From Mycteria americana (taxonomy: Eukaryota > Chordata > Aves > Ciconiiformes > Ciconiidae): a stretch of DNA of 64,000 nt. The notes below the pieces were generated by a model that saw only the letters and a program-made list of their open reading frames with translations, had not been told where the DNA came from and did not search any database. Shown here piece by piece: positions 12,701 to 26,154 of this stretch. The stretch covers positions 62,744,001 through 62,808,000 of the forward strand of contig NC_134369.1 in the NCBI RefSeq assembly GCF_035582795.1, given 5' to 3'. How positions within the stretch are numbered: the first letter of the stretch is position 1; each line of letters starts with the position of its first letter. The position numbers and the translations under genes were made by a program.

Positions 12701-14755
12701 CACCACGTCAGCTGGTATCCATCACTTTCCCTGCTTGTATTGTGGTTTCCTCCTCAGAAAAGAGAGGTGATGGCAGTGCCCTCACTGCAAAAGTGCTTTG
12801 AGATCCATGAATGCAGAACTGCAAGTGAAAGCTAGCAGCTGCTTACTGCTACGGCTGCCATTGCTGCTGTCCTCCGGAAGGGAGGCAGGGCCGCAAGACT
12901 CAGCCTGTTGATTTGTTAGCAGTTGAATTTGCAAAGAATAATTAAATACATGTAAAGCAGAGGACAGGCACCCATTTCCTTTAGTTTATTCCTCAAAATA
13001 AGTACATTAAAAAATGTACGTGCTTTCAGATTGCAGCCATGGGGAAAAATCCAGGAAGAATCTGTTTTTCCTTCCCAACCTCACCTGGTTGCACACCAGA
13101 GGGAGAAGGTGAAGATGAGCCATTCTCCCCTGACATTCGCCAGGTCTCATCTGTTTCATCTCCATCCCAACCACACAAATGATACTCTGCTCTCTCTGCA
13201 TTCATCCAGTCTCCCTTACGTGGCACTCAAGGGTGCAAATACAGAACATAGTTACAGCTGGGGCCACAGCTTGCACAGTGAATAGTCCCATCGCTCAGAG
13301 AAGGAAAACTCAGAGCAGAAAGACCAGGACGCTGCAGAGGGCCTTCACGGAAACAAGCGGACCGGCAGTTACCTGTCAGACCACGAGTGCCCCCTCCCAG
13401 GCTGCTTTGAGCGTCTAGCACCAGAGCTCTAAAAAGCTCCATGGCTACGCAGGGAATTTGGGTTTCCCTCCTTAGCCCTGAGCCACAACCACACTGATGC
13501 CACAGCAGGAGCGTGAATGTCCCCCTCTCTCCTCGCAGGTGGAGTGACTGTGCTGAAGGACCTTCGACCACCTCACGTAGTTTTGCAGACAGAGGGCTGT
13601 CAGGCCCGGCTGTCGCTGGTCCTGCCTTGTCCCCGAGGCAGATCAGTGTTGGCAGGGAGGTGGAAAATCACTGCCTCCCCTGTTCGCTTTTATTCAGGGA
13701 GGTTAAAATAAAAATGCTTACTGGCAAAATTTGTAGAGTTACAAGAGATCGATAGCTGCTAGATTTTTATATTGTTTGAGACTACTCAGCACAAGGATAA
13801 CAGCTGCTTGTTGCTCCTGAGACATGTCTAGAAAGAAACCATCACTCAACTATTCGTCCAGGTGCTTTTTATCAAATGAAGTCGTTTGCTTCACAAAGAA
13901 ATGCTCCTAAATTTGGATTCACCTCATCAGGGTTCCAGGTACCTGCACTGCATGCTGCAAAGAAGGTCAGAAGAAAAATCCAGCCCTCATGCATTAAATA
14001 CTGCTGTAGGGAGGGTGGGCACCGGTGGGGTAAAAAAGTAGCAAATGCAATATCAACAAGGGGAAATGAACGTTAAACGGTGCTGTGTGCGGGTACATGT
14101 GTGACGGCAGTACATCCTCTGCGGTAAGCCCTGTACAACCCTATTTTTATCACTCTTCTCTGACCCAAATACAGCAAACACAACACTCTGGAGCTGTCTC
14201 CACACGGCAGGGCTGGTTCTTGAAACAACGTCCCTGTTAAAGCATCTGCACCCTTCACACCTACCAGTTTATATTCGGCATCTCCAGAGAAAGCAGGCAG
14301 TTTTCCAGCCTCCTGTGCAGGAGAGACAGGATTTACTTTTCCCAATGCCCTGGGCAACAGCAGCTGTGCGCAGCCAGGTTGGTGTCGCAGAGGGCCGGAT
14401 GGGAGGCAAGGCTTGGGCTCTCCGCGGGGCAGCAGGGATGCAGCGGAGAGCAGGGACACCTCTGTGTGAATTTTAGCTAACACGCCTCAGTTGGCTGGTG
14501 TTACGTGGCCTGAACTCACAGAGACAGACCGGAGATCGTAGTAGGCAAAGCAGCCAGGAATGAATTAATGCAAGGATAAAACACCTGCTGAGGAAACATG
14601 AGAGACATTTGGAAAACAGTGAGAAAGTTATTTATTGAGGAACAGCCTTGGCACATCCAGACTGGCAAAATGTGCCCACGTGCTTGAAGTCAGAGACCCT
14701 GAGGAACCCTTGCACAAACCATGTTGGGGAGGGCTGCCGTGTAAACACGAACCTA
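9734..14755. other. Gene-free stretch
   Basis: No gene recognised. The region is patchily GC-rich, which yields overlapping chance frames of 60-136 codons on both strands with no recognisable domains. I see no CpG island, no tRNA-like fold and no array-like tandem repeat. Confidence 0.55.
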
Positions 14756-14975
14756 TCCAGGGGAGGACATGCTTTTGAAGCTAAAGGACAAAGCTAGCAC
14801 AAGGACAGATGGTTATAAACCGGTCATCAGCAATCTTAGGTGGGACACTGCAAGGCTGCAGCTAGCTGGGAGGTTTGAGAACAGGGCGGTGGGAGCAAAA
14901 ATAATCTATTTCGGGAGGAGGCTTGATGAGTTTAAGGAGGGGATTTGTACGAAGTGGTGTTTGCAATGACAAATC
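14756..14975 (+). repeat. Ancient CR1 LINE fragment (3' portion)
   Basis: The order of segments matches an old amniote CR1 3' region: 'gctaaaggacaaagctagca' and 'caaggacagatggttataaa', then 'ccggtcatcagcaatcttag', 'gggcggtgggagcaaaaata', and lastly 'cttgatgagtttaaggaggg'. Substitutions and small indels are numerous, so the copy is old. Confidence 0.7.
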
Positions 14976-17900
14976 TGTACGAAGGGGTGACCTGCAGGGT
15001 CAGCAGGCAGTGACCCACAAAGTGCCAGCCAGTGCGGAGCTGCTGCGTGTTCGCTCTGGTCCCTCCAAGGGCACAAGACGGTGCCTACCCTGTGGCTAAC
15101 CTGTGTGCCTGGGCACAAGCCCATGCTCTGCTCCGGGTGATTTTGTGTGAAGGGGCCACGCTCACGTCTGGCAGCTTCGGAGCTGTTTGCCAGCGATAGA
15201 GCAGCCGAGGAGCTGGAAGGGTGCCCTGGGTGTGGCCCACCGCCTATCGCAGGGACCGAGGGCCTGAAATTGCCTTCATTTGCTTAACCTGCTATAAAAA
15301 CAAGATGGAAAGCAATTCTCAGAAGCACTGCCCTTCTCCATATGCTAAACCAGCTGGAGAGGAAGAACGGAACCCCCGGGTGAGCACGTTGGACTTCATA
15401 AGTGCACGTCAAGCAGAAACTCAGGATCAAATTTTTCACCAAGACTTCCTATGGTCCATTACTGTTCCGGCCATGGTTATATTTACTTTTTGTTGTTGTT
15501 GAAAGATGAATCTTCTACTGTTTTATTGTCAGTATGGGGTGTTCTCAGCTGGTAAGAGCTGGCTTAGGTTGGGTCTTCAGGTCATACTGACCCTGAGGTA
15601 AAAGTTCATAGTCCCAGGCAGTGTTTGTTCTTCTAAGCAAGTTGTAATGCAGTTGGCATCTTGCCTTTCATGCTGTCTCCTGTGCATGGGTTTGCACATA
15701 CAGATGACTTTGCTGGCTAAAGTCACAGAGTTTGCATTTCTGCAGCCAGAAACAACTGAGAGACAAAAAAAAAAGCTGGCTAAGCATTAGTCTCATGATA
15801 TTTTTTAAAAGGAACTCTATTAACCTAAACCTCCTCTTGCTCACTGAGCTTCTTAGTGTTTCTCCTACCATTTACATTCGTGAATGTTAAAAAACATCTT
15901 ACATGCCAGCATTTATGTTGATGAGTTGTATTTCAGAAACCTACTTAGTCTGAAAAATGCAGACACATTCCTCTACTTCCATTTTACGGTTTCATTTTTG
16001 CAAAATCACAATCTTTTCTTCACTGGGCACTCAATGAGAGCAGCTGCAGTGCTGAGCGGTTTATCAGACACTTCACGGCCTCACATCTTCAGGAATTTAA
16101 CACCAGCGGCTGAAGATGTATCAGCACCCTATAAACATCTGCCAGTGCTTCCTTGGCACTGTGAGCAGACGGGCTGTGCTCTCCCTCTGCACAGGCCAGG
16201 CCACTTGAAGTGAGGAGGGGCTGAAGATTTTGCAAGACTGCGTCCCCGATAGCTTTGGAGAACCACATGTTGCGAAATGAAAGTCAGAGCTGGGTTCTCT
16301 AGCTAAATGACAGAGCTGAATCCTGCTCCCTACAAATCCACAGGCAATAATTCCTCTGACTTCCTGCACTGCCAAAATGCCATTAAACTACGGTTATTTT
16401 ATTTGTTCTACTAGCTGTTTTGTAAAAAGGTGCAGCCGACAAAGACGTCAAAGCCCTGCTGCTTTCAGTTAGAAAAGTGACAAGTCAGGTTAGCGATAAA
16501 AGCCCTCATGAAAGCTGAGGAACTGTGTTTCCTATTCTGCACTCCATGACAATACAGCAGCCACGAAGTACTGCAGCTTATTTTGGGAAGTGTGTCATGC
16601 ACTCCAGTTATATATAGAAAACAGCAGATTAGGTGGTGCCCTGTTTCTTTCAAGACCCTCATGAGATTTAGGGGACCAGGTACAAATCCAAGCGCAGGAG
16701 CATGTCAGACAAAATGGGTAAGTAGAGAACAGAAGAAATGGAATTTCTCACACTCTGCAAGGCAGCAGCCCTGCACGGTGGAGAGCGAGGATCTGGAACG
16801 GCATACAGAAATAGAAAGCTGGTACCGTCCCTCCCCCTTCCTTCCCAAATGAAACCTACTTCCATCAAACTGCAATAACATCTCAACTAAGGGAGCATGT
16901 GGCTTCGTGCTTCAAAGCAGAACTATCCTGGTGAGATTAAAAAGTCACAGCAAGTATCAAAACAGAAAGAAAATCAAGGAGCAGCACAAGACACTGCTAG
17001 GTGTTGCCAAAGATGGTTTTTCCACCCAGAGAGGAGGAGAGATGAGACAAACTGCAGCAGAGAGTGATCTGCTGCCTTGAAGGAAAGAACAATGGTCCAT
17101 GCAGACAAGAGACACTCCCAACACACCCAGCAGCTCATACAATGGCTGGAAGTATGCAAGTGCCTGTTGCAAAGAAATGAAGTGTTAACCCTTTGACATG
17201 AGGAAAGTGGTAGCTGTCGTCCATACGAGTCGCACAAACGGCTGGGGTTGCCTTGTACTCGTGCGTTAGCTGGTTTCTCCAGGTGGGCCAATGCTTGTGT
17301 GCCCACGGGAGGTGGGGACCTGCCGGGGAAGGAGCTTCTCCCTAAAGGGTGACTTCATCTGAGGGAGAGGCTGAGTTTAAGCTAAGGTTGGCAATCACAA
17401 GTAGGGATTGAGGTGCAGGTGTTTGTACAGGAGGGTGTGTATCTCACAGAAAGGCCTTGGAGAGAGCAAAGCTAACATCTCAATATTTACATTCTAAAAT
17501 CATCTTAAAAACAGTGAGTGATCTGCCAACTGCTTTACTCCTGGGGAAGGTTGCTCTGCTGTTGGTTGTGGTGGCTTATCTTTGCAGTGCCTCCATCCAG
17601 ACACACCCAGGGCTGGAGCTAAGGTGGGCCACTGAAGTCAGGCTGGAAACTCCAGTTCAGCTCATGGGTTCAGACTGAGACAGGTACTCAAGTCATGCCC
17701 AGCCACCTACCCTACTCCCCAGTGTCACCAGTCTAACTCCTCACTGTGCTGGGTATTGATCAAATACATAGAAAAATCTAATTGCTAACCCAGGACCCGG
17801 CAACTCAAGGGCCACATATCAAAACAAGATCTTCCCAGGACTGTGGTAATGATTGCCACCCACACCTATCTTCCTACTTTGAAATATTATTCCCTTCCAA

Positions 17901-18950
17901 GCTAGAACACAGATCAGACATATAGAGTACACAGAGAAAGCTTCACCTTAAAGCACAGCCTGGCAGTCACTACTATAGATGATGCAATGTACCATCTACC
18001 TTAATCTAGATTATGTGGAAGAAAATGTATTCATTGCTAATGAGCTACACAAGCCTATAAAACCCCAGAGAAAGAGTGCTCTTTATTGCATGAGAAGAAT
18101 AGCATGCCATAAACCAAAAGGCACTCCTACTTTCACAGCTGAACATGTAGAACTAAGGAAGGGCGTGGGAATCAGGAGAAGGCTCAGCAACATGAAAAGA
18201 ACCAAGATTTTCATGGGTTTCTAGTGAGTGCAGAGCCTTGTTAGAGCTCTCTGAGCAGTCCTTTGTCTTCAGAAAATGTTTGGGAACTATCTCTGAATGA
18301 AGCCTCTTCTGGAGGTTTCAGATCGAGTAGCTGAAATATGCCTCTTCCTCCAGTTAAAGACTTTCCCTCCAGTTGCCAACCTTGGTAATTCAGGGAGGAG
18401 AAGTTTCCATCTGAGTCCTTTCCGACTGTTGAACTTTCAGAAGATCGCAGGATCAGAAGGGGAACAGGAAAGGATCTGGGGGTTGCAGGCTTTTCAAGCA
18501 TCCATGTAAGTTAACGGCACATCAGGATGCCTGGCTGGGCAGGAGCCATCTGGCACCTCCGTTCACATGATGGTGCAGCAGGCACAGCTCCAGGATGCAA
18601 CAGGAGCAGTCATCTTCTCGGGGGGCTGCTTGGCAGCAGTCAGTGGACCACAGATGGTGGCAACCAGCCGTGGCTGGCACCTGGAGCCACGGTGCAGGCA
18701 GGAGGCTCTGCCCGGCACAGCAAATACGCGCTCTCGCCCTCGCTGCAGGCAGGCCAGAGGCAGAAGCCAGCAGCATGAGTCCTGCACTTGATGTGTGAGA
18801 TCAGACAGGTCCAGGCTTATGCAGGTTCATATGCTGAACATGAGTCAACTGTGTGAGGCTCTTGCAAGGAAGGTGTTCTTGGCTGTATTTATAGGACTGT
18901 AATAGCTAAAATATGAGAGGCAATTATGCCATGCTACTAATTGCTAATGA
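14976..18950. other. Gene-free stretch
   Basis: No recognisable gene. Open frames of 60-110 codons occur on both strands without domains or splice-supported continuity. A segment near 16310-16370 ('ctgaatcctgctccctacaa') resembles an ancient amniote interspersed repeat, but too weakly for a separate entry. Confidence 0.55.
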
Positions 18951-18954
18951 ATCC

Positions 18955-19480
18955 CCAGCTGTAGTCCTGTGTCCATTTTGGGGAACAGTACTTCAAGAAA
19001 TAGGCCCATGGTGAGCATCTATGGGAGAGCCACCTAAGCAACAGAGATTTAAATAACATGTGATGTTATTCTGGAATGGAAGACTGAAGCTGTTTGGGTG
19101 CTTAATATACAAAAGCAAATGCTAAAAGGGGAGCTGAGGAAACAGCTATTTTCTGTGAATAATAAGGAATTAGTTATTTACTACTAATGATTACTTAATT
19201 ACTCTCCAGATTCATGGGGACAGAGTAAGAAGAAAAAAAAAATCAGTATTATTTAGATCTTTAGATGAAAAGAAGAGTCAAGTTGTTAGGAAAAACTTGC
19301 TAACCATAGAAGTAGTGAAGACCTAGAACAGGCTACCTGCAGGGGATGTGGATTCTCTGAGAAGGTTACACAAATATTGGTCACTCATGATCTGTTGATA
19401 TTAATCCTCTCTTAATGCAAAGGTTTTCATGAGGTGATCTCCTTAGGTCCCTCCCAAGCTGGTTCTGTGACTTAGTGCCT
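18955..19480 (+). repeat. CR1 LINE fragment, diverged
   Basis: It reads as the 3' end of CR1 ORF2 and the 3' UTR. First comes 'gtagtcctgtgtccattttg' with 'gggaacagtacttcaagaaa', then 'gactgaagctgtttgggtgc' and 'aaaaggggagctgagga'. After these come 'ttaggaaaaacttgctaacc' and 'acctagaacaggctacctgc', and lastly 'gtccctcccaagctggttct'. The copy is interrupted by A/T-rich insertions around 19150-19250 and has lost coding capacity. Confidence 0.75.
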
Positions 19481-20129
19481 GCCAGGCATCTGCTTTCTGG
19501 GCTTCGTATTAGAAAATGCCTTCATTTGGTGGCTGTGGGCTCCTGAAAAGTCAGTGAAGGCATGTTAGAGGTGCCCATCTAAATTTTAACATCCTGTATA
19601 CTAAGCATAGTGCAGCCTCTCACATGGACTGGTCTCCGAAGCCAGTTAGGAACAAGGAACAGCAACACAACCTGAGCCCTCGGCGTGCTCTGAAATCAAA
19701 CTCATCAACGTCACTGAAATCTGCTGAGACTGTGATGAAATTAGTAACGGTATAATCAGAGTGGGATTTATATTATTTGCAGGAAATAATATAAATGTGA
19801 ACCCAGATATTGAATAAGGCGCCTAAAAAGAAATATTGAATAACTTTTCATTCATTCTTAAAAAAAGGGTAATCACAATCTGCATGCATTGGGCAGCTGA
19901 ATTAAAGTGCATGTCCTAAGTTAAAGTACACTTCCTAAGTTTTGAGGGCACTTTGAGGGCTTTACTTAGCCACATTACCATTGTAGCATGGCTGCTTGTC
20001 TGTAAGAATTCAACAGAACCTTACAGGTACTCTAAAGTGGATGGTGCATTAATTTCCAAAGAAGCATAAGCTAAATAGAAATACATGACGTACTAGCACA
20101 TCCACAGAAGACTTAAGGATGAAGATACT

Positions 20130-20630
20130 CAAGGACTCAAAGGTATCTTTGGGGTAATCAAGTCAAGGCAACATCTCATATAGCTTCCTTCAGAAATTGT
20201 CTCTTCTTCTCATTTCCAGCCTGGCTAATTTCTATCCACTTGTATTTCTGCCCGCACCATCCATTAACTTAAGTAATTGCTTTTTCATCTTTGATACTTA
20301 CCCTGCTATTTAGAGAGAGCAATCATATGTTTTTTCTCAGATTTCATTTTTCTGGGCTACAAAACCCAGCTCTTTTAATGCCTTCCACTAAAGCAGGTCT
20401 CCTTCATTCTCCTGGTCTGTTTTGCACCTCTTGTAGTCATTAAGCTTCCCTGAGTGGGAGTGACCAGAAGTGCATATGATATTTCAAACAGGGTTTCCCT
20501 ACTGCCCTGTGCAATGACAGTAATGCTTCCCTTTCTGTACTGGAGATATCATCTCTGGTGCATTGTAGGACCATCTTCATCTTCTTTGTGGCCATACCAT
20601 AGGGATAGCTGTGTAGAAATACTCCAGAAA
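20130..20630 (-). repeat. CR1 LINE fragment, reverse orientation, diverged
   Basis: The plus strand reads like the reverse complement of CR1: 'aaaggtatctttggggtaat' followed by 'caagtcaaggc' near the element's 3' end. Further right are 'taatgccttccactaaagca' and 'ggtctccttcattctcctgg', then 'gagtgaccagaagtgcatat' and 'caaacagggtttccctactg'. These correspond in order to the CR1 3' UTR and the C-terminal part of ORF2. The copy is old, and its ends are approximate. Confidence 0.6.
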
Positions 20631-22899
20631 GCTCTCCGTGAGGTAGTGCCAAAACTGAAAGCGATACTGCAGTGACCACTCAAATTTCCGTGTGAAGTTC
20701 TGCGCAGCTTCTGTGAGTCAAGATCAATTGACCCTGCATTAAATATAAATATTGCATCTGCTAGTCTCCAGTCATACAGCATCATCCTATATAGCATCAT
20801 CCCATAGTAAGCAAGTGGGAATGCAATTGCATCATGAGCTGGTGAATGTGCTGCTGTGTGGCTGTTGTATCATATGATCAGAAATTGCATAGTTACTGAA
20901 AGTCCAGACCTTTTCCATGCTCAGGTCCTTGAGATATTCAGCAACTGGCTTTGTTGAATAGCTCTCTGAATTTATAGGAATGCAGCCTTATGAGCTGAGA
21001 TCAAGAACAGATTTCCCATGGTTTATCCCTGTGCTAACTCAATCCCTGATTATTTTCTGTTACCAACTCTTCAGTGGTGCTCTAACTGCTTAGCAAAACC
21101 TGTCTAAAACATTGTCATCTTTGACTATTATCATCCTTGATTATTTGGACTCACTGATCGGTGCCCTGACCAACCTGCTGGCTGAGTTCCCAGCTTAATC
21201 TCAGACCTGACTCATCACCAGACTTGTCTGAGGATCTGGACTCCTGGTGGAGCCTGGATATTGTCACTGGACCTGCCCTGCCCTGCTGTCATGCTGGCTC
21301 CCGGCACCCCATCCCATCCTCCATCTTGTCCCCCTACTCTTTCCATCAGTTGAGTATATCAGCAGTAGTATTTTTTAGTCACTGTGTTGGCTCTTCTTCT
21401 GTCCTCTCATGTTTTGTTATCTGTTGTTACAACCTCCTAATGTCCTCTTTTTCTGTACCAGGAATGAAGTTCGTAAAAGCCCTCCCAGCTGTCTTGTATC
21501 TTAATTTAAACAGTTTCTTCATAATTACCAGAGCCTTGGTCCCAGAGATCCATGACACAGGAGCTCATGTGGCGTGCATGTATTTTTTCGGGGTCTCCAG
21601 GTTTGACCAAGTGAGTAAACTTGATCTTTGCCAGAGACCTCAACTAACAAATGCATCTTGAATGTAAGCTCTAAGGTTTCCACCAGGACAGAGAAAGAAT
21701 TCAGCCATTGGTGGCGTGGTGGAAATGGTGTCCACAAAAGAATTAGTAACTTGGGAAGCAACTTGTGCTTGGGAAGAACAAGACGGACCAGAAACAGAAG
21801 AAATGTTTTCCACAAAACTGAATTAAAGGGTTATAACAAAAGACAGAGACAAAATACATCAGAAACACAATAGCTCTGTAGAAATATAAGAGGCAATAAA
21901 TTGGCTTATGCTCTGAAAACAGGGATGCTGAGAAATGTTCCAAAACACTGAGTTGGAATGAGGCTGTTCTGAGGCTTCCCAAAGCAGCCGCTGGATTTAC
22001 TCCATTTCAGTAATCTTTTCTTTTTTTTTAAGAGTATTTGCCCTCATTGTAAACTGATTTAAACCATGCAGGGAGCCACCTTGCAACTAGTATTCTGCAG
22101 ACTGCCAGTGATCTCTGGCATACTTTTAGAAGCTCCCAAAAGACAACTGTTGTCAGTAGTTTTTAATGTGTCATATGTATTTTTTTGAGTTTGTAATTTG
22201 AAGAAGGTTGGAAACCACAGCACACACACCATATGAATGTTCGCTTGTGTATATATGTTCAGCATGATGTTTTGTACGTTATTACATATTTTTTTCTTAA
22301 GAGTTTAGTACTCCTCATGATTCAAATTTGAAAGCACATATATAAGCACATATATGCTTCATAAGCACTCTCCTGTTTTAATTGATTATTTCAAAGACCT
22401 TTGTAATGAATTGGGGTCGACCTTCCCTGGAGAAGCTTTTATTCTAGTTTGGATACTATTAGACTTGCCTAAATAAACTCATGCTTCCAGCCAAGCAAAA
22501 TGATCAGTGATAGATTCTGATCTAAAAACCGTGGTTCCTTCAGACACCACCACACCTACTGTTGATGAAAAAACCTCAGCAGAGGTTGCAAATATTTCCA
22601 CCCCTTTTCTGCAGGTCACTCAAAATTATCCATTATTAGAACATCCAAACAGGAAAGCAGACTGGCATGAAGACAATGGCATGAAGAAAGTACTAAAAAT
22701 ACATAGTTCGGTTTTTTACAATTGCATTGCTATAGATGTGATATTCATTGGTTTAGACATCCTGTGAAACATTGCATCAAACAATGTACCTGTACTGACT
22801 GCTACTTCAGGTTGGAAGTTTTAGCTTTAGATATGTTTGGAGCTGGAAAAACTCCTGAAAAAAATTGAAAAAAACTATTACGGATTTGCTTTGGATTCA
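20631..22899. other. Gene-free stretch
   Basis: No gene recognised. A 145-codon frame at 21224-21661 translates to a Ser/Cys/Leu-rich sequence without a known domain and is taken as chance. A short imperfect duplication of 'agcatcatccyatag' lies at about 20778-20808. The segment 21120-21310 is locally GC-richer and is not explained by any repeat I recognise. Confidence 0.5.
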
Positions 22900-23135
22900 G
22901 AGAGTAGAGCTTTTCAAAGGAGCTCAGCCTGTTTGGGTGTATTTGCTCGTTAGCCAAGCAAAACAGGAGCTGAGACGCAATTCAGCTGTGGCCTATAAAT
23001 ATATTCTAGACTACACACTAGCAGAGAAGAAAAGCTTCTGGTTAATATGTTTATGCTGGAAATTAGAAGGTTACTCAATCCTCACAGCAATGATGCTTTG
23101 GAACAACATTTCACTGGAGGAATGAGGCAAAGCCA
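22900..23135 (+). repeat. Ancient CR1 LINE fragment
   Basis: Segment order agrees with old CR1 elements: 'agctcagcctgtttgggtgt', 'gttagccaagcaaaacagga' and 'gctgagacgcaattcagctg', then 'tggcctataaatatattcta', and lastly 'gctggaaattagaaggttac' and 'gctttggaacaacatttcac'. It is the same ancient group as the copy near 14760. Confidence 0.65.
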
Positions 23136-26100
23136 TTTTATGTTGCCACTTGATTAGCTGCAAGGATGATCCCATGGTTGTCTGTGACAAGAAATGATAG
23201 GGCGTGTGGGTCTATGGATGGGCTCCTTTTCAAAACATGGCCTTACCTGTCACAGTGGGAACTTTGGGATGCTGAGTATTCCTGGAAAACCTGGCTTTTA
23301 CTAGATGTCTGAAAGTGAGCAGAGGCCATTCATTAATATCCATAGACAGTGGAGCACTTCAAACCTCCTTTTCATGTGGTATTAACATGAGGCACCTGGA
23401 AGGTGGCATTCGATCATAGGCTACAGATTGATTTGAATAAAACAATGTTATGAAGAATTTTCTTTAAAAAACTAAGAAATTCAGCATAAACAATTACGAG
23501 AATGGTATCTTACTCAGACTTGGTTATTATACTATCCCTTCCAATTATCAGTTTATTACAGGATATAGCCTTCATGGTGCACACTGTCTTCTGCAAGCCC
23601 CACTGATATTCCAAGCATACACTAAGAATTGCTGTGACCAGACATTTCAGAGAGAATGAGGGTAATTATGGCATCCCTAGAGATGGGGGGCACCATCTTG
23701 CCCGAGGGCGTACCAAGGCTAACCCCATCAGCTAGAGGTTGGCCTGTGCCCGGGGCGAGCACTTAGGGTGACTTAGGGCGGAAAACAATGTTGAACTGCA
23801 GGGTGTAGGCTAGGTATAACTGCAACAAGGCAAAAGGGAGCTTTGCTTTGCTTGCTTTTCTTATGTCATAAAACTAAAAGAAGTCGGTCAAACAACAGCC
23901 TGACAACTTTACTAGTGTTTTGTTTTGTTTTCCTCCAGCCTTTCTTGTCTCTCTGCTTCTTTGGGGTTTGATTTGGCTTATAGACCTCTTGGTGGTCATG
24001 ATCACAGATTTGGTTTTGGGTATCTGTTCCGGAGTAGATACAATTGGGGAGCGAAATAAGACAGGACCATATTAAGGACATTGTACTACATCATCATTGT
24101 GTTTCTTCCCTCATGAGATTCTTTTGATTAGCTGCCTGAAATACAGGTTTCACAAGGAACTCCTGTGGCGCAGAAGTTTGTCTGGCAAAACTAATTGAGG
24201 AGAAATGGCCCAATTAAGAAACTCATTGTACTTTTCCATTTCTAATGGCAAACTGCTACAATTTATGTCCTGTAGGAAGAGTCTGCAGACTTAGAAAGGG
24301 TCCTTATTATTTTTGAACTGACAAGCAGTGCAACTCACACATTCATCTGTTTGGCAGTCCCCAGAACCAAATGCTGCAGAGAGAAAGGATAACCGTTGTG
24401 CAAAGCCTTCAGCAAAAGCACACCTCATCCTCAGCTTCTTCAGTTAACGACCAGCTTTCAGCTGACGTGGACATGCCCACTAATATAACTGAAAGCGTTA
24501 TGTACATTATTGTTTCATGTAGCAAAACAGAATGATATCCAGACCAGTCAACAACTAGTACATGCCCCACTATGGCTCAGCAAAAGCTTTAAATATCATT
24601 TCGAGTTTGATCTAAACCAAAAAGACTGACAGTATTTCGGAGAATATTCCCCCAAGAATCCACTTTCTCAATGAAAGTTCATAAGCAACAGGGGAACAGG
24701 CACAGAGCTCGCTCAAAACATCAGCTCTGAACATTTGGTCACGTCTCTGCTAGCAGTTTCCTCTAGTAGGAATGTTCCCAGATCCTGCCATTTAAATGTC
24801 TCCTGCTGGCAGCCGGCTTAAACCCCCAGGCCTTCGATCCCTACGTTCAGTACTGAAGTCCTTCTACTCCTTCAAGTTCTCAGCTGAGAATTCTCCAAAG
24901 GAGAGGATATGCCTATATGGAAATAAAACACAAGAGTTTTACCAGTTAAACCATTTCAGGCACCAAAATCTGCCTGTCCCAAACACACACAAAAAAATTC
25001 TCAGCAAGGCAAATTCTCTCCTTTGATGAGTGAACAGCTGATCAAGACAAGCAGGTCAGCAGCTAGCTGAGCAACACCTAGGGCCATTGCTCAGATGATT
25101 TACTTGTCTTTGAAGAATGTATTTCCTTCGGATAAGCTATATTGTTAAAAGGGAGAGAAAGAAAATACAGTGAACTTGTTACCTATAGGAACACTCAACC
25201 TTTATAAACCTTATCCTTATCCAATGTTTACTGGGTAAGACTTTTCCAGATTGTGTATAGTACTTCGACATGAGCATTTGTGCTTTTTATTGCATGAACA
25301 CTTACTTTGTAACACAAAAGAGCAATTGAAAGCAACTGGTTTATTTTCCTTCCATGATTCATTTGTATTGCCTTCATCATATCCCATTACTAAAGCGGCA
25401 AATTGTCTTCCTACTTGTTTGTAGTTGATAGTGCCACCCTCTCTCCTTTCTCCTCCAGAAATTTAACTACGGAGAAGGTTGATCTAATGACTTACTGCTA
25501 CTGAAAATCTGAAACTTTGCTCCCGAACCCATGGCCACATGACCCACCCATTCATTCTGCAGTAGCTCTGGCCCACATGAAGCTTTTGTACAAGCCAAAT
25601 TGACTCCCTAAACCCACAGAAAACTCCCTCCTCCATTTTTGTTAAGTTTGTTTTTTCCCATGTTATTGGATTAAATCAACTCATAGGAGTTGGCCAAGCA
25701 GCAGAAACTGCACCAAGCCAGCGGCTTTCTGGACAGAAATAGAAATTCCGATTTCCATCAGCAGTGAGCTGGTAACTTGGCTCACTGCATCTTGAGAAAA
25801 CATACTGAGCCATCAGAACAATCATGTGAACATGCCTCATCTGCACAGTTTAAAACCGGATTAGCTTAACTCCTACTAAAGGTTCTTTAATCCACGTTGA
25901 TTTTGCACATGAAGAGACTTCATACCATCAGTTTTGCAAGTTCATCTGTTAAAGCAGCACCCTTCAACAGAAAAGTGGCAAGATCTTAAACAGCCACAAG
26001 CATTTTTGCAGCCATCATCCAGCTGAAGCCCAGGAGCATGCACAGCTATTGCTGAGGAAAGAATGCAAGCAACAACTGATGTAATGATTGTAATGCAAGG

Positions 26101-26150
26101 TTGAATGCAGAAAAAACCAAAAAGCACCACCAGATTTAGCAAGCAGAGGT
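23136..26150. other. Gene-free stretch downstream of BAG5
   Basis: No gene recognised. A small GC-rich patch at 23690-23790, with several CpGs, stands out from AT-rich surroundings. It may be an old insertion or a conserved element, but I could not identify it. Frames here stay under 80 codons. Confidence 0.5.
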
Positions 26151-26154
26151 AGGA

